Of a DNA stretch of 64,000 bases, positions 42,191 through 51,822 are shown piece by piece. This DNA is from DASUAS01 sp963750045. Its GTDB lineage: Bacteria > Actinomycetota > Acidimicrobiia > IMCC26256 > DASPTH01. Under the pieces are notes generated by a model, which had not been told where the DNA came from, made no database searches, and saw nothing but the letters and a program-made list of their open reading frames with translations. A program made the position numbers and the translations under genes. Position 1 is the first letter of the stretch, and each line of letters opens with the position of its first letter. The stretch covers positions 186,001 through 250,000 of the forward strand of contig CAVVPD010000007.1 in NCBI GenBank assembly GCA_963750045.1, given 5' to 3'.

Positions 42191-43933
42191 TCAGTCCCTT
42201 CCGCCCGGACGGTCGTGCGCGGGATCGAGGATCACGTCGTCGTTCGACGTGCCGGACGCGACCATCGGATACACCTTTTCCCGGTAGTCGGTCCGGAAGT
42301 CGATCACGACCGGTCGGTCGTCGACCTCGTTGGCCTTCTGGATCGTGGTCTCGACGTCTTCGGGCGTGTCGACGCGGAAGGCCACGCACCCCATCGCCTC
42401 CGCCCACTTCACGTAGTCGGGGAGGTCGGGCGAGAGGTACACCTCGCTGTAGCGCTCCTCGTAGAAGAGCTCCTGCCACTGGCGGACCATGCCGAGGTAG
42501 GCGTTGTTGAGGATCGCGATCTTCACCGGGATCCGCTCGGCGCTCGCGGTGACGAGCTCCTGCGCGGTCATCTGGAAGCACCCGTCGCCATCGACCGCCC
42601 ACACCATGCGCTCGGGCTTGCCCACCTTGGCGCCGATGGCCGCAGGGACCGCGAAGCCCATGGTGCCGAGGCCACCCGAGTTGACCCACGTGTAGGGGTG
42701 GTTGAACTTCCAGCGCTGGCTCGTCCACATCTGGTGCTGCCCCACGCCCGACGCGACGATCGTGTCGTCGGGGGTGTTGTCGCGCAACTGGTCGATCACG
42801 TACTGGGGCTTGAGCGGACCGTCTTCCATCTGCTCGTAGTGCAGCGGGAACTGGTCCTGCCACTGGCGCAGCTGGATGTGCCACCCGGAGAGCGACGGCC
42901 ACTCGCGCCCACGCTCTCCGGAACGGGTCTTCTCGGCGCGCACCGCCTTGACCATCTCCTCGATGACGAGGCGGCAGTCGCCCACGATCGGCACGTCGGG
43001 TCGGCGCACCTTGCCCAGCTCGGCGGGATCGATGTCGACGTGGATGATCTTGGCGCCCTGGGCGAACGCGTCGACCTTGCCGGTCACACGGTCGTCGAAG
43101 CGCGAACCCAACGCGATCAGCAGGTCGGACTGCTGCATCGCGGTGATGGCCGTGTAGTTGCCGTGCATGCCGGGCATTCCGAGGCACCGCTCGTGGTCGT
43201 CGGGGAACGCGCCCCGCGCCATCAACGTCGTCACCACGGGGAAGCCGGTGAGCTCGACGAGCTCGCGCAATGCCTCGGCGGCGCGCGCCTTCAGGATGCC
43301 GCCGCCGGCATAGATGACCGGGCGCTCGGCCTCGGCCATGAGCCGCGCCGCGTCCTTGATCTGCTTGGCATGGCCCTTCGTGATCGGCTTGTAGCCCGGG
43401 AGATCCACCGAATCCGGCCAGTACCAGCTCATCGACTGGTTGGCGACGTCCTTGGGCAGGTCGATCAGCACCGGACCGGGACGACCGGTCGTCGCGACGT
43501 GGAATGCCTCCCGCACCACCCGCGGGATGTCGGCGGCGTCGGTGACCAGCCAGTTGTGCTTGGTCACGGGCATGGTGATCCCGACCGTGTCGGCCTCCTG
43601 GAACGCGTCGGTGCCGATCACCGCGTACGGCACCTGACCGGTCACGACGACCAGCGGGATGCTGTCCATGTACGCGTCGCACAAGGGCGTCACGATGTTG
43701 GTCGCCGCCGGGCCGCTGGTGACCATCGCCACCCCGGGGCGACCGGTGGCGTGCGCGTACCCCTCGGCCATGTGGCCGGCGCCCTGCTCGTGCCGCACGA
43801 GGATGTGGCGGATCGACGAGTCGATGAGCGGGTCGTAGACCGGGAGGATGGCACCGCCGGGGAGGCCGAACATGACCTCCGTGTGCTCCATCTCGAGGCT
43901 CTTGATGAGGGCCTGGGCTCCGGTGAGCTGCAT
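42191..43933 (-). CDS. ilvB: Acetolactate synthase catalytic subunit
   Basis: Thiamine-diphosphate and FAD enzyme forming acetolactate or acetohydroxybutyrate. 580 residues: N-terminal V-M-F-G-L-P-G-G-A-I-L-P-V-Y, V-R-H-E-Q-G-A-G-H-M-A-E-G-Y (catalytic Glu), the FAD region L-G-S-R-F-D-D-R, and the ThDP motif D-G-D-G-C-F-Q-M near the C-terminus. The 5' region carries the leader peptide and terminator described below. Confidence 0.95.
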   Translation of the reverse strand: MQLTGAQALIKSLEMEHTEVMFGLPGGAILPVYDPLIDSSIRHILVRHEQGAGHMAEGYAHATGRPGVAMVTSGPAATNIVTPLCDAYMDSIPLVVVTGQVPYAVIGTDAFQEADTVGITMPVTKHNWLVTDAADIPRVVREAFHVATTGRPGPVLIDLPKDVANQSMSWYWPDSVDLPGYKPITKGHAKQIKDAARLMAEAERPVIYAGGGILKARAAEALRELVELTGFPVVTTLMARGAFPDDHERCLGMPGMHGNYTAITAMQQSDLLIALGSRFDDRVTGKVDAFAQGAKIIHVDIDPAELGKVRRPDVPIVGDCRLVIEEMVKAVRAEKTRSGERGREWPSLSGWHIQLRQWQDQFPLHYEQMEDGPLKPQYVIDQLRDNTPDDTIVASGVGQHQMWTSQRWKFNHPYTWVNSGGLGTMGFAVPAAIGAKVGKPERMVWAVDGDGCFQMTAQELVTASAERIPVKIAILNNAYLGMVRQWQELFYEERYSEVYLSPDLPDYVKWAEAMGCVAFRVDTPEDVETTIQKANEVDDRPVVIDFRTDYREKVYPMVASGTSNDDVILDPAHDRPGGRD

Positions 43934-43979
43934 GGTCTGTGCTTCCTGTCAGGGCCGGTTCACGAGCGAATGCGGGCAG

Positions 43980-44005
43980 AAAAAACCCCCCGCCGGGGCG
44001 AGGGG
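43980..44005 (-). terminator. Rho-independent attenuator terminator of ilvB
   Basis: On the transcribed strand: C4, T bulge, CGCC, loop CC, GGCG, then a G run, followed by six T at 43985-43980. The G-C stem plus T6 is a textbook intrinsic terminator. It sits 46 nt before ilvB and after the leader peptide, so it must act as a conditional stop rather than an operon end. Confidence 0.85.
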
Positions 44006-44009
44006 TGGG

Positions 44010-44040
44010 AACGCACGGGCGCGAGGGCGCGCCGTGCGTT
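44010..44040 (-). promoter_or_regulatory. Perfect 9-bp inverted repeat between leader peptide and terminator
   Basis: aacgcacgg (44010-44018) and ccgtgcgtt (44032-44040) form a 9-bp stem with a GC-rich loop. One arm touches the leader stop codon at 44039-44041, so a ribosome stalled or terminating there would cover it. It is a good candidate for the pause or anti-termination stem of the attenuator. The competing pairing with the terminator is not obvious by eye. Confidence 0.6.
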
Positions 44041-44074
44041 AGGTGACTACGAGGATGGTGGTGTGCGAGTGCAT
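44039..44074 (-). CDS. ilv operon leader peptide
   Basis: ATG at 44074 opens an 11-codon frame, M-H-S-H-T-T-I-L-V-V-T, ending with TAA. Five of its last seven residues are Thr, Ile, Leu, Val, Val, and the final one is Thr: the end products and precursor of the pathway encoded downstream. A ggtgag RBS-like element lies 4 nt before the ATG. With the stem and T6 terminator that follow, this is a ribosome-mediated attenuator: scarcity of charged Ile/Leu/Val tRNA should stall the ribosome and let transcription enter ilvB. Confidence 0.88.
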   Translation of the reverse strand: MHSHTTILVVT

Positions 44075-44083
44075 CGACTCACC

Positions 44084-44112
44084 AGTGTGCCCGAATCCGG
44101 CCACTGGTGCAA
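44084..44112 (-). promoter_or_regulatory. Possible ilvB promoter
   Basis: On the minus strand TTGCAC (44112-44107) and CACACT (44089-44084) are 17 bp apart and lie just upstream of the leader peptide. The -35 is good, the -10 weak. Transcription would begin very close to the leader ATG. Confidence 0.35.
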
Positions 44113-44117
44113 GTCAT

Positions 44118-45910
44118 TCATGCGGCGGCGCTCGCGACGCGACGGTCGAAGGGCAGGAACCCCTCCGCGCTCGCGGCGGCGGCACCGACCGGCGCGAGGT
44201 CGCCGATCGATCGGTAGACCAGGTACCGGGGCACCCACCGCGGCCGGAACTTGGCGTTGAAGCGCAGCAACGACTCGATCTGGAAGTGCGGGTTCAGCCG
44301 GCGGACCACCCAGGCCTGGGCACGGGCACCGGGCGAACGCCTCCCGATCGCCTCGTCGATCAGGCTCCGGCAGAACGCGAAATTCAGCGACACCGCGTCG
44401 ATGCCGTGGTCGCGCGCCCACTCGATGGTGTCGACGATCAGCCGCTCGTTCACACCGTTCGGCCCCACCTCGTCCCGCCGCATCGCGTCGAGCGACAGCC
44501 CGGCACCGGCCCGGCACGGCACGTACCGCTGGAACGCGAACGGGGTGCCGTCGAGCGTCGCGCGCGACCGCGACGAGGCACTCCGGGTCTCGCCCCGAGA
44601 GCAGGCGGTCGAGCGCCATGGAGAAGCCGCGCTCGGGGGCTCCGCGCCGACCACGCTCGGCGATGCCGAGCAACGCTTCCCTGAGATCGTCGTCGAGGTC
44701 GCCTTCGCGGTGGAACTCCGTCGTGATGGCGAAGTTGTTCGTGCGGTTGACGGCCTGGCGGACGTCGCGCATGGACCGACCGGCCAGGGTGAAGGAGTCG
44801 ACCTCGACGATCGCCTCGTCGCCCAGGTACTCCGCCGCGCAACCCCGCGTCGAGGTACAGCGCCAGACGGTCGCCCCGCACCCCCATCACCGCCGGTCGC
44901 CATCCCATCTCGTCGCACCGGGCCAGGAAGCTCCCCAGCGCGCCCGCGAACGCGGCCGGGTCTCCGACCGGATCACCCGACGCCAGCCCGACGCCGCTGA
45001 CGCAGCGATAGGCGAGTGCGGCCCGGTGGTCGGCGGAGAACACGTGACGCTTGTCCGCTCGCAGCGCGAAAGGATCGAGCGTGTCGCCGTCGGTCCGATC
45101 GGTGAGCGTGAGCACCGCCGCGTGCGTCTCGTCGACGTCGTCTCCCGCCCCCGCGGGGGCGAACGCGACGACGAGCAGCACCCCGACGGTGAGGAACCCG
45201 AGCAGCGCGAGCGAGATCGGGAAGACGCGTGCCGCGCCGTGGAACTCCAACGAGCCGCTCGCGCCGCCGAGGCGGCGCGCGACCTCGATCAGTGCCCGGC
45301 CCGGCTTGAACGGCACCCGTAGCCGTGAGGCGCCGAGGGCGAGACCGGCGATGCCGAGCCCCACGTCGACGACGGCCAGGGCCAGCGCCACTCGCACCAC
45401 CCGCACCACCCGTCCCCTCGGGAGCGGGACGGAGAACAGGTCACGGGCACGGACGAGCACCGCGGCCACCCCGAGCGCCAGCACCGCCTCCTCGACGTCG
45501 AGGCCCTTCACCACGTGCAGGACGGCCGACAGGCTCAGGAGCCCCAGCGCCCCGAAGTACGCGCTCCGGCGGCGTTGGGCGAGCCCCCGGCCGAGGAGCA
45601 TGAGCACGACGCCGATCAGCGCCGTCGTGCCGCCGGCGAGGTGCACCACCATCGGATCGACGAGCCCCTCGACCAGCTCGAGGCGGAGCGGAAGCTCGGG
45701 AGTGAGGGCCGAGACCACGCTCACCCCACCGACCGCGGCGACGGCGAACCCGAGCCCCCGGGGGCTCGTCATCCAGGCGCATGCTCGCCGGGAGAAGTGG
45801 CGGGACGACCGGGACGGTCGAATGCGCTCATCCGGCAACGCCGTTGCGTGGGAGGGCATCGACTCGGGCACCACCATCAGGCGACGGCCGCCATCGGACC
45901 GTCCCGCCAC
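44118..45910 (-). CDS. MprF-like phosphatidylglycerol lysyltransferase-family membrane protein, frameshifted
   Basis: About 595 residues over three frames. The N-terminal 240 residues hold about six TM helices (F-A-V-A-A-V-G-G-V-S-V-V; A-L-I-G-V-V-L-M-L-L-G). Residues 270-590 form the DUF2156 aminoacyl-transfer domain: R-T-N-N-F-A-I-T-T, E-F-H-R-E-G-D, R-G-F-S-M-A-L-D-R-L, Y-V-P-C-R and V-S-L-N-F-A-F. The frame shifts near 44839 and 44560; each shift restores the domain. It lacks the LysRS part of mycobacterial LysX. GTG at 45910 was chosen; downstream Met codons are possible. Its place after a two-component system suggests regulated cationic lipid synthesis. Confidence 0.75.
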
Positions 45911-45983
45911 GCACAGGATGCAGGACGCCCTGTGAGAGGAACATGAGGATCAGCAGGGAGGTGGGAAACCCGACGGGCGCCGA

Positions 45984-47397
45984 TCACCGGGGGACGTCAC
46001 GGTCGGGGTACGCGCGTGGCAGGTGCAACCGGACCCGGGCACCCCCGCCGGCCCCCTCGCCGTCGGTCGCCACGCCGATCTCGACGGTCCCACCGTGGGA
46101 ACCGGCGATGGCATCGACGATCGCGAGCCCCAGCCCCGCACCCCCGTGGGCCTGGGGGCTGTCGCCGGCTGAGAACCGGCCGACCCCCTGCTCCAACCAT
46201 TGCGGCGGGAAGCCCGGCCCGTCGTCGGCAACCTCCACCACCGCGTCCTCCCCGTCGTCCGTGACGGTGACCTGCACTCGGTGGCGTGCGTAGCGCAGCG
46301 CGTTCTCGACCAGGTTGCGTACCGCCCGCTCGATCGCCGGGGCGTCGCCGCGGATCCGCCCGTGGCCGGCGATCCCGACGACGACCGGAGGCGTCCGCGT
46401 GCCGTCGGCCACCGCGGTCGCGGTGTTCACCGCCCGCCGGGAGATCTCGACGAGATCGCACAGGGTCTGCGGCGGCGGCCCGGCCGAACGCGTCCGCGCC
46501 AGCACGAGCAGGCTCACCGCGAGGTGGTCGAGGCGGTCGATCTCCTCCAGCGCGGAGTCCAGCGCGGCGGCGGTCTCCGCGTCGGCGCCCGCGTCGGTCT
46601 GCAGGCGCGCGAGCTCGAGCTCCCCGCGCGATCGAGATGGGCGTGCGCAGCTCGTGGCTCGCGTCGTCGAGGAACATCCGCTCGTGTTCCAGCGCGGCTT
46701 CGATCCGTTCGAGCAAGTGGTTGAGCCGCCGGGCCAGCTCGGCGAGTTCCTCACCCGCATTCTCCGGCACCGAGAGCCGGCGGCTGAGCTGCCGCGCGGA
46801 GCGCGCCGAGATGACGTCGGCATCCTCGATCATCTCCTGCACCGGGGAGAGCGCGGCACCCGCGAGGAACCAGCCCGCCAACGTGACCAGGCCGGCGAGG
46901 AGCGGGAGCCCGACCGCCAGCGCGAGCTCCAACCTGCGCTGGGCGCGGGCCGTCTCCTCCAACGTCGTCCCGACCACGACGACCTTGCCCGTGTTCGCGA
47001 CGGGCCCCGCCCGCAGCCGCGCCCGCTCCCCCCGCGGGCCCGCGTCGCGCACCAGCGTGACTTGATGCTCACGCGCGAGCGCGAGGTCGGCGCCACGGAT
47101 GACGGTACGGCGACGGAGCGCGCGTGGCGAGCCTGCGATCACCTGACCGTCGGGGCCGATCACCTGCGCGAAGGACTCCGCGTCGGGGATCGCCGGCTTC
47201 ACCGTCGAGTCACCCGCCGCTTTGACCTGTTGTGCGGCGGCGAGGAAGCGCGTCCGGAGCGATTCGTCGAGCGCGGAGTTCAAGGCCGAGCGGTACTGCA
47301 CGTCGACCAGCACCCCGACCAACGCCGAGAGCGCCAGCGTCACGAGGGCGAAGATCAGCGTGAGGCGCCCGCGCAGCGTCCGCGGTCGGAGCCTCAC
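45984..47397 (-). CDS. Two-component sensor histidine kinase, frameshifted
   Basis: About 470 residues. TM helix at residues 12-32, an extracytoplasmic domain of about 130 residues, a second TM (A-G-L-V-T-L-A-G-W-F-L-A-G), HAMP, then H-E-L-R-T-P-I-S with the phospho-acceptor His. A one-base shift near 46628 (G4 run) follows immediately. The ATPase domain continues in the other frame: N-L-V-E-N-A-L-R-Y-A (N box), A-D-D-G-P-G-F (G1) and G-G-A-G-L-G-L-A-I-V (G2). It starts 15 bp after the response regulator and precedes the MprF-like gene by 73 bp. Confidence 0.88.
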
Positions 47398-47412
47398 CGC
47401 TGGGTCATTGCT

Positions 47413-48087
47413 TCACGCCGCGCTGCGCAACCGGTACCCCACACCGCGCACCGTCTCGATGGTCTTGCGCCCGAACGGCCGGTCGATCTTCTCCCGCAGG
47501 TAACGGACGTAGACATCGACCACGTTGGAGGTGCCGTCGTACGCGAAGTCCCACGCGTGCTCGAGAATGGCCGTGCGCGTGAGCACTTCGTCGGGATGGC
47601 GGAGGAAGAGCTCGAGCAGCGCGAATTCCTTCGGGCTGAGGTCGATGTCGACGCCGCCGCGGGTGACGCGGTGAGTGGCGGGATCGAGGTCGAGGTCACC
47701 CGCGCTCAGCACGGAAGGACGTGGCACCGCCCCGCGCCGGGTCAACGCGCGCAGCCGCGCCGCCAACTCGGCGAAGGAGAACGGCTTGGCGAGATAGTCG
47801 TCGGCCCCCGCGTCGAGCCCCGTCACCCGGTCGTCGACACCATCGCGCGCGGTGAGGAGCAGGACAGGGGCCCAGCGACCCCGGGCGCGCAGCTCCCGGC
47901 AGACCTCGAAGCCGTTGGGCGGCGGGATCATCACGTCGAGCACCACGGCGTCGTAGTCGTTCTCCGACGCCAGCCACAGCCCGTCCGTGCCCGTGCCCGC
48001 GACGTCGACCGCGTAGCCCTCGCGTTCGAGTGCTCGCTTCACCAACGCGGCCATCTTGACCTCGTCCTCCACGACGAGCACGCGCAC
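47413..48087 (-). CDS. OmpR-family response regulator
   Basis: 224 residues from the GTG at 48087 (V-R-V-L-V-V-E-D-E). Receiver domain with V-V-L-D-V-M-I-P (phospho-Asp) and A-K-P-F-S-F (Lys), then a winged-helix DNA-binding domain (L-S-P-K-E-F-A-L-L-E-L-F-L; S-N-V-V-D-V-Y-V-R-Y-L-R-E-K-I-D). Partner of the kinase encoded next. First gene of a likely regulator-kinase-MprF operon. Confidence 0.93.
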   Translation of the reverse strand: MRVLVVEDEVKMAALVKRALEREGYAVDVAGTGTDGLWLASENDYDAVVLDVMIPPPNGFEVCRELRARGRWAPVLLLTARDGVDDRVTGLDAGADDYLAKPFSFAELAARLRALTRRGAVPRPSVLSAGDLDLDPATHRVTRGGVDIDLSPKEFALLELFLRHPDEVLTRTAILEHAWDFAYDGTSNVVDVYVRYLREKIDRPFGRKTIETVRGVGYRLRSAA

Positions 48088-48209
48088 CGCCGCATCGTAG
48101 GAGACGGCGAGCGGATCCGACGTCACGCGGTCCACCCCCGCTCGGCGCGCGCGTCCAGGCTCATCCCGACACCTGACCACACCGTCGATGAGGGTTGGAT
48201 GAGAGCGTC

Positions 48210-48999
48210 TCAGCGCTGGTGCCGGGGGCAGGAGTAGGTCGTGCGGCCACCCACCGTCCGCCGCAACAGCGGGGCGCCGTCCCTCGGGCAGTGGAGCCCG
48301 GGCCCCCGGGCAGACGTGAGGTCGCCGGTGTGCGACCCACCGCGCCGCCCCAGGATCCGCAGCGTGTCCCGGACGGCCCGGTGCAGGCGGCGCACCTCGT
48401 CGTCGCCCAGCTCGTCGGCCGGGCGGGCGGGATCGATCCCGGCGCGCCACAACGCCTCGTCGCACAGGAGGTTGCCCAGTCCGGCGATGCGCGACTGGTC
48501 CATGATCACGGCCTTGACCGGCGCCCGGCTCCTGGCCGTGATCCCACGGAGCTGGGCCAGCGTGAGGTCGAAGGCGTCGGGCCCCAGGCGCTCTTCGTCC
48601 GGGTCGAGCTCCACCGCGCCGAGCCGGCGTGGATCGCGCGAGATACATCGTGCCGCCGTCGGCGAACGTCACCCCGAACCGGTGCCAGGCGGGATCGGCC
48701 TTGTTGCTGGCGTAGAGCAGAGGATCCCCGGCGGCCTCGTCGTCGACCAGGACGCGCCCGCTCATCCCGAGGTGCAGCCCGAGCACGGCTCCCGAGTCGA
48801 CGTCGACCAGGATGAGCTTGCCGCGCCGCCGCGCCGCGCTGAAGGCCTGGCCGGACAACGCGGCGCGGCACGGCACGCGGCGTCAAGCCCCGCTTGAGGA
48901 ACCAGGCGTCGGGCGCGTGCACCTTCGCGATCTGACGATCGAGCGCCCGCGCGCGTCGAGCAGCGCGCGCGCCGTCTCGACCTCGAGGATCTCCGGCAC
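48210..48999 (-). CDS. Fpg/Nei-family DNA glycosylase, multiply frameshifted
   Basis: Base-excision repair of oxidised purines or pyrimidines. GTG at 48999 gives M-P-E-I-L-E-V-E-T-A-R, with catalytic Pro2 and Glu3. Frame changes near 48955, 48880 and 48635 break the gene; the pieces join to about 260 residues with G-K-L-I-L-V-D, L-H-L-G-M-S-G-R-V (Lys and H2TH approach) and R-I-A-G-L-G-N-L-L-C-D-E-A-L-W-R-A-G-I (H2TH). The C-terminal finger has Cys-x2-Asp and Cys-x2-His instead of four Cys. Ends 11 bp from ilvD on the same strand. Confidence 0.82.
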
Positions 49000-49009
49000 G
49001 TGCGCGCCG

Positions 49010-50806
49010 TCAGTCGTTCGCGACGCCCGCCCCGCGAAGGGCGGGACTCGCGGTGGCGCGCATCCGCTTCAGCACTCGGGTGTCGACCGTCGGGGCATCA
49101 GGGTGGATTCCCCCGTTCGCGGCGACGGCGTCGTCCCACATCCGTGAGCGCGACAGTCTGGTGTCGCGATCGTCGAGCTCGCGACAGTCGAGCCGGTCGG
49201 TGTTGAGGTCGACGGTGATCGTGTCGCCGTCCTGGAGCAGTGCGATCGGGCCGCCGAGAAATGCCTCGGGCGACACGTGTCCGACGACGAGGCCAACCGA
49301 TCCACCCGAGAACCGCCCGTCGGTCATGAGCGCGACCGTGATGCCCCTCGCACGACACAGCGCCGTGATGCGTGACGTCGGGTCGAGCATCTCGGGCATG
49401 CCCGGCGCGCCGCGAGGGCCCTCATACCGGACGATGACGATGTCGCCGTCGGCGAACGACTCGGGGGAGTCCTCGAGTGCGGCGATGAGCGACGACTCCC
49501 CCTCGAACACGCGCGCGCTACCGGTGAACTTCCCGTCGACGATGCCGCCCTCCACTCCCGCCACCTTGAGGATGGCTCCGCCCTCGGGTGCGAGGTTGCC
49601 CCGGAGCAGGCGGAGACCGCCGGTCGGCTTGAACGGTGCGCCCGCGGGGAGCACGACATTGCCGTCGGGCGCCGGCGGGTCGAGGCGCTCGACCTGCTCG
49701 GCCAGCGTCTCGCCGGTGCAGGTGAGCGCCGATCCGTCGAGCTCACCGGCGGCGAGGAGCTCCCTCACGATGACAGCGACGCCCCCGATCGCGTCGACGT
49801 CGACCATCGAGTACTCCCCGAAGGGCCGCATGTTCACGAGCACCGGGAGCCGGTGCGAGAGCTCGTTGAACTCCTGCTGACTGATCACGTCGTCCCAGAG
49901 GTCGAAGCCGGCGGCGCGAGCGATCTCGGGCGCGTGGAGCACGACGTTGGTGGAGCCACCCATTGCCATCACCACGACGAAGGCGTTGCGCATCGCAGCC
50001 GGGGTGACGATGTCGCGAGGGCGGATGCCGGCCGCGGTGATCGTGGACAGCAGCCCGGCGATCTCGTCGGGGAACGACTTCGTGCGGCGGGTGTCGTCGG
50101 AGGCCGGAGCGACCATGTGCAGCGGTTCCATGCCCAGGACGCCGATGAACGTCTGCATGGTGTTGTAGGTGAACATGCCGCCACAGCTGCCCTGGCCAGG
50201 ACACGCATGCAGCGCGAGGCGAGCGCGCACCTCGGGGTCGGGATCGGCGGCGTACTGGAACGCCGTCACGAGGTCGATGGGCTTGCCGGTCACGGGATCG
50301 ATCCCGGGGTGGATCGATCCGTCGGAGAGCATCACGGCCGGGACGTTGTGCTCGAGCAGGGCGGCCAAGGTGCCGACGGGCGGCTTGTCGCACGCGACGA
50401 CCGTGACGATCCCCGACATGTCGTTGGCCTTGAGGTGCGCCTCCGTGCTGTCGTTGACCAGCTCGCGACTCGTCAGCGAGTACCGCATGCGGTCGGTGCC
50501 GTTGAGCTGGCCGTCGGAGACACCCAGGGTGAACGCCGGCGCGATGAGACGGACGGGGAGATCGTCGTCGTGGATCCGCTGGGCCAGCGCCTCGTGCACC
50601 GCATCGACCTTCGACCGCACGCCGAGGTAGCACTGGCTGTCGCCGAGCGTGCCGATGACGCCCCACACGGGACCGTGAACCTTGGCAACGTCCTCACCCA
50701 GGAAGCGAGCGGTCCCGACACGTTGGACATCACGCCCGGGATTTCCCGACACGAACTCACGGGACATGTCGCTCACGGTCACCGTCCCTTTCATCCCATC
50801 CGACAT
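49010..50806 (-). CDS. ilvD: Dihydroxy-acid dehydratase (IlvD/Edd family)
   Basis: Iron-sulfur dehydratase of isoleucine/valine synthesis. 598 residues. Cluster cysteines appear in G-D-S-Q-C-Y and H-A-C-P-G-Q-G-S-C-G-G-M-F-T-Y-N-T-M-Q; other family blocks are G-T-D-R-M-R-Y-S-L-T-S-R-E, A-C-D-K-P-P-V-G, G-G-S-T-N-V-V-L-H and T-D-G-R-F-S-G-G-S-V-G-L. The sequence is somewhat divergent, so a sugar-acid dehydratase is the alternative. Presence of ilvBNC in the window favours IlvD. Divergent from the BNR gene. Confidence 0.8.
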   Translation of the reverse strand: MSDGMKGTVTVSDMSREFVSGNPGRDVQRVGTARFLGEDVAKVHGPVWGVIGTLGDSQCYLGVRSKVDAVHEALAQRIHDDDLPVRLIAPAFTLGVSDGQLNGTDRMRYSLTSRELVNDSTEAHLKANDMSGIVTVVACDKPPVGTLAALLEHNVPAVMLSDGSIHPGIDPVTGKPIDLVTAFQYAADPDPEVRARLALHACPGQGSCGGMFTYNTMQTFIGVLGMEPLHMVAPASDDTRRTKSFPDEIAGLLSTITAAGIRPRDIVTPAAMRNAFVVVMAMGGSTNVVLHAPEIARAAGFDLWDDVISQQEFNELSHRLPVLVNMRPFGEYSMVDVDAIGGVAVIVRELLAAGELDGSALTCTGETLAEQVERLDPPAPDGNVVLPAGAPFKPTGGLRLLRGNLAPEGGAILKVAGVEGGIVDGKFTGSARVFEGESSLIAALEDSPESFADGDIVIVRYEGPRGAPGMPEMLDPTSRITALCRARGITVALMTDGRFSGGSVGLVVGHVSPEAFLGGPIALLQDGDTITVDLNTDRLDCRELDDRDTRLSRSRMWDDAVAANGGIHPDAPTVDTRVLKRMRATASPALRGAGVAND

Positions 50807-50859
50807 CGGAGGCAGCGTACCCTCGGTGGTGTCGCGCCCTCTTCGAGAAAGGCCTGCCG

Positions 50860-51763
50860 ATGAGCGTGCTCGTGACGACGACCGACGGATACCACATCTT
50901 CACGTCGAAGGGCGAGCACTTCAGGTCGCTCGAAGGCCACCGCGTCGAGGCGCTGGCGCGGGGCCCCGACACGACCTGGCTCGCCGTGGTCGACCGACGG
51001 GGCGTCTGGCGCCACGGCGCCGACAGCCGGTGGGTACCGCTCGCGACCGCCGACACCGACCTGACCGCCCTCGTGACCGCGGGCACGACGGTGTATGCGG
51101 GAACCGCCGACGCCCGGATGCTGCGGCTCTCCGACGCGGGTGAGATCGTGCCGCTCACCGGGTTCGACGCGGTCCCCGGACGCGACCAGTGGCACGCCGT
51201 CGGGATACCGCTGCAGGTCCGGTCGATGGCGGCGACGTGCGACGGCGGCGCGCTGCTCGTCAACGTCCACGTCGGCGGCATCCCCCGATCGGTCGATGGC
51301 GGGAGCGCCTGGCTCCCGACGATCGACGTCGACGACGACGTCCACCAGGTGCTCGCCCACCCGTCGCGACCCGAGATCGTCGTCGCCGCGGCCTCGGTGG
51401 GCCTGTGTCGCAGCGCAGACGGCGGAGCGACGTGGAACAGCACGACCGACGGCATGGAGCTTTCGTACGCGCGGTGTCGCGATCGTCGGTGACGACGTCG
51501 TCGTCACCGTGTCGGACGGCCCGAGCGCGAGGCGGTCCGCGTTGTACCGCGCCGGAGTCGACGGTGGCGCCGTGGAACGCGTGCGCGGCGGCCTCCCCGA
51601 CTTCCTCGGTGGGAACGTCGACACTCACTGCATCGCGAGCGACGGGCGGCGCGTCGCACTGGTCGACGGCAATGGTGACGCGTGGTCGTCGTCCGAAGGA
51701 CTCGAAGGCTGGCAGCCCATAGCCTCCGGGCTGCGCGGGGTGACGGCAGTCGCGGTCGCCTGA
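50860..51763 (+). CDS. BNR/Asp-box beta-propeller protein, frameshifted
   Basis: ATG at 50860; about 300 residues. Repeated Asp-box turns are visible: R-S-V-D-G-G-S-A-W, R-S-A-D-G-G-A-T-W and S-S-S-E-G-L-E-G-W. No signal peptide, so probably cytoplasmic. Near 51470 a one-base insertion shifts the frame; the last two blades continue to 51763. Similar sialidase-fold proteins of unknown function are common in this type of genome. No catalytic Arg triad of true sialidases seen. Confidence 0.75.
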
Positions 51764-51822
51764 CTCGTGGCAGTGCACCACTACTCTCGGGGCTTCGAGC
51801 GAGGAGCCGCGTGGGGGAACGC

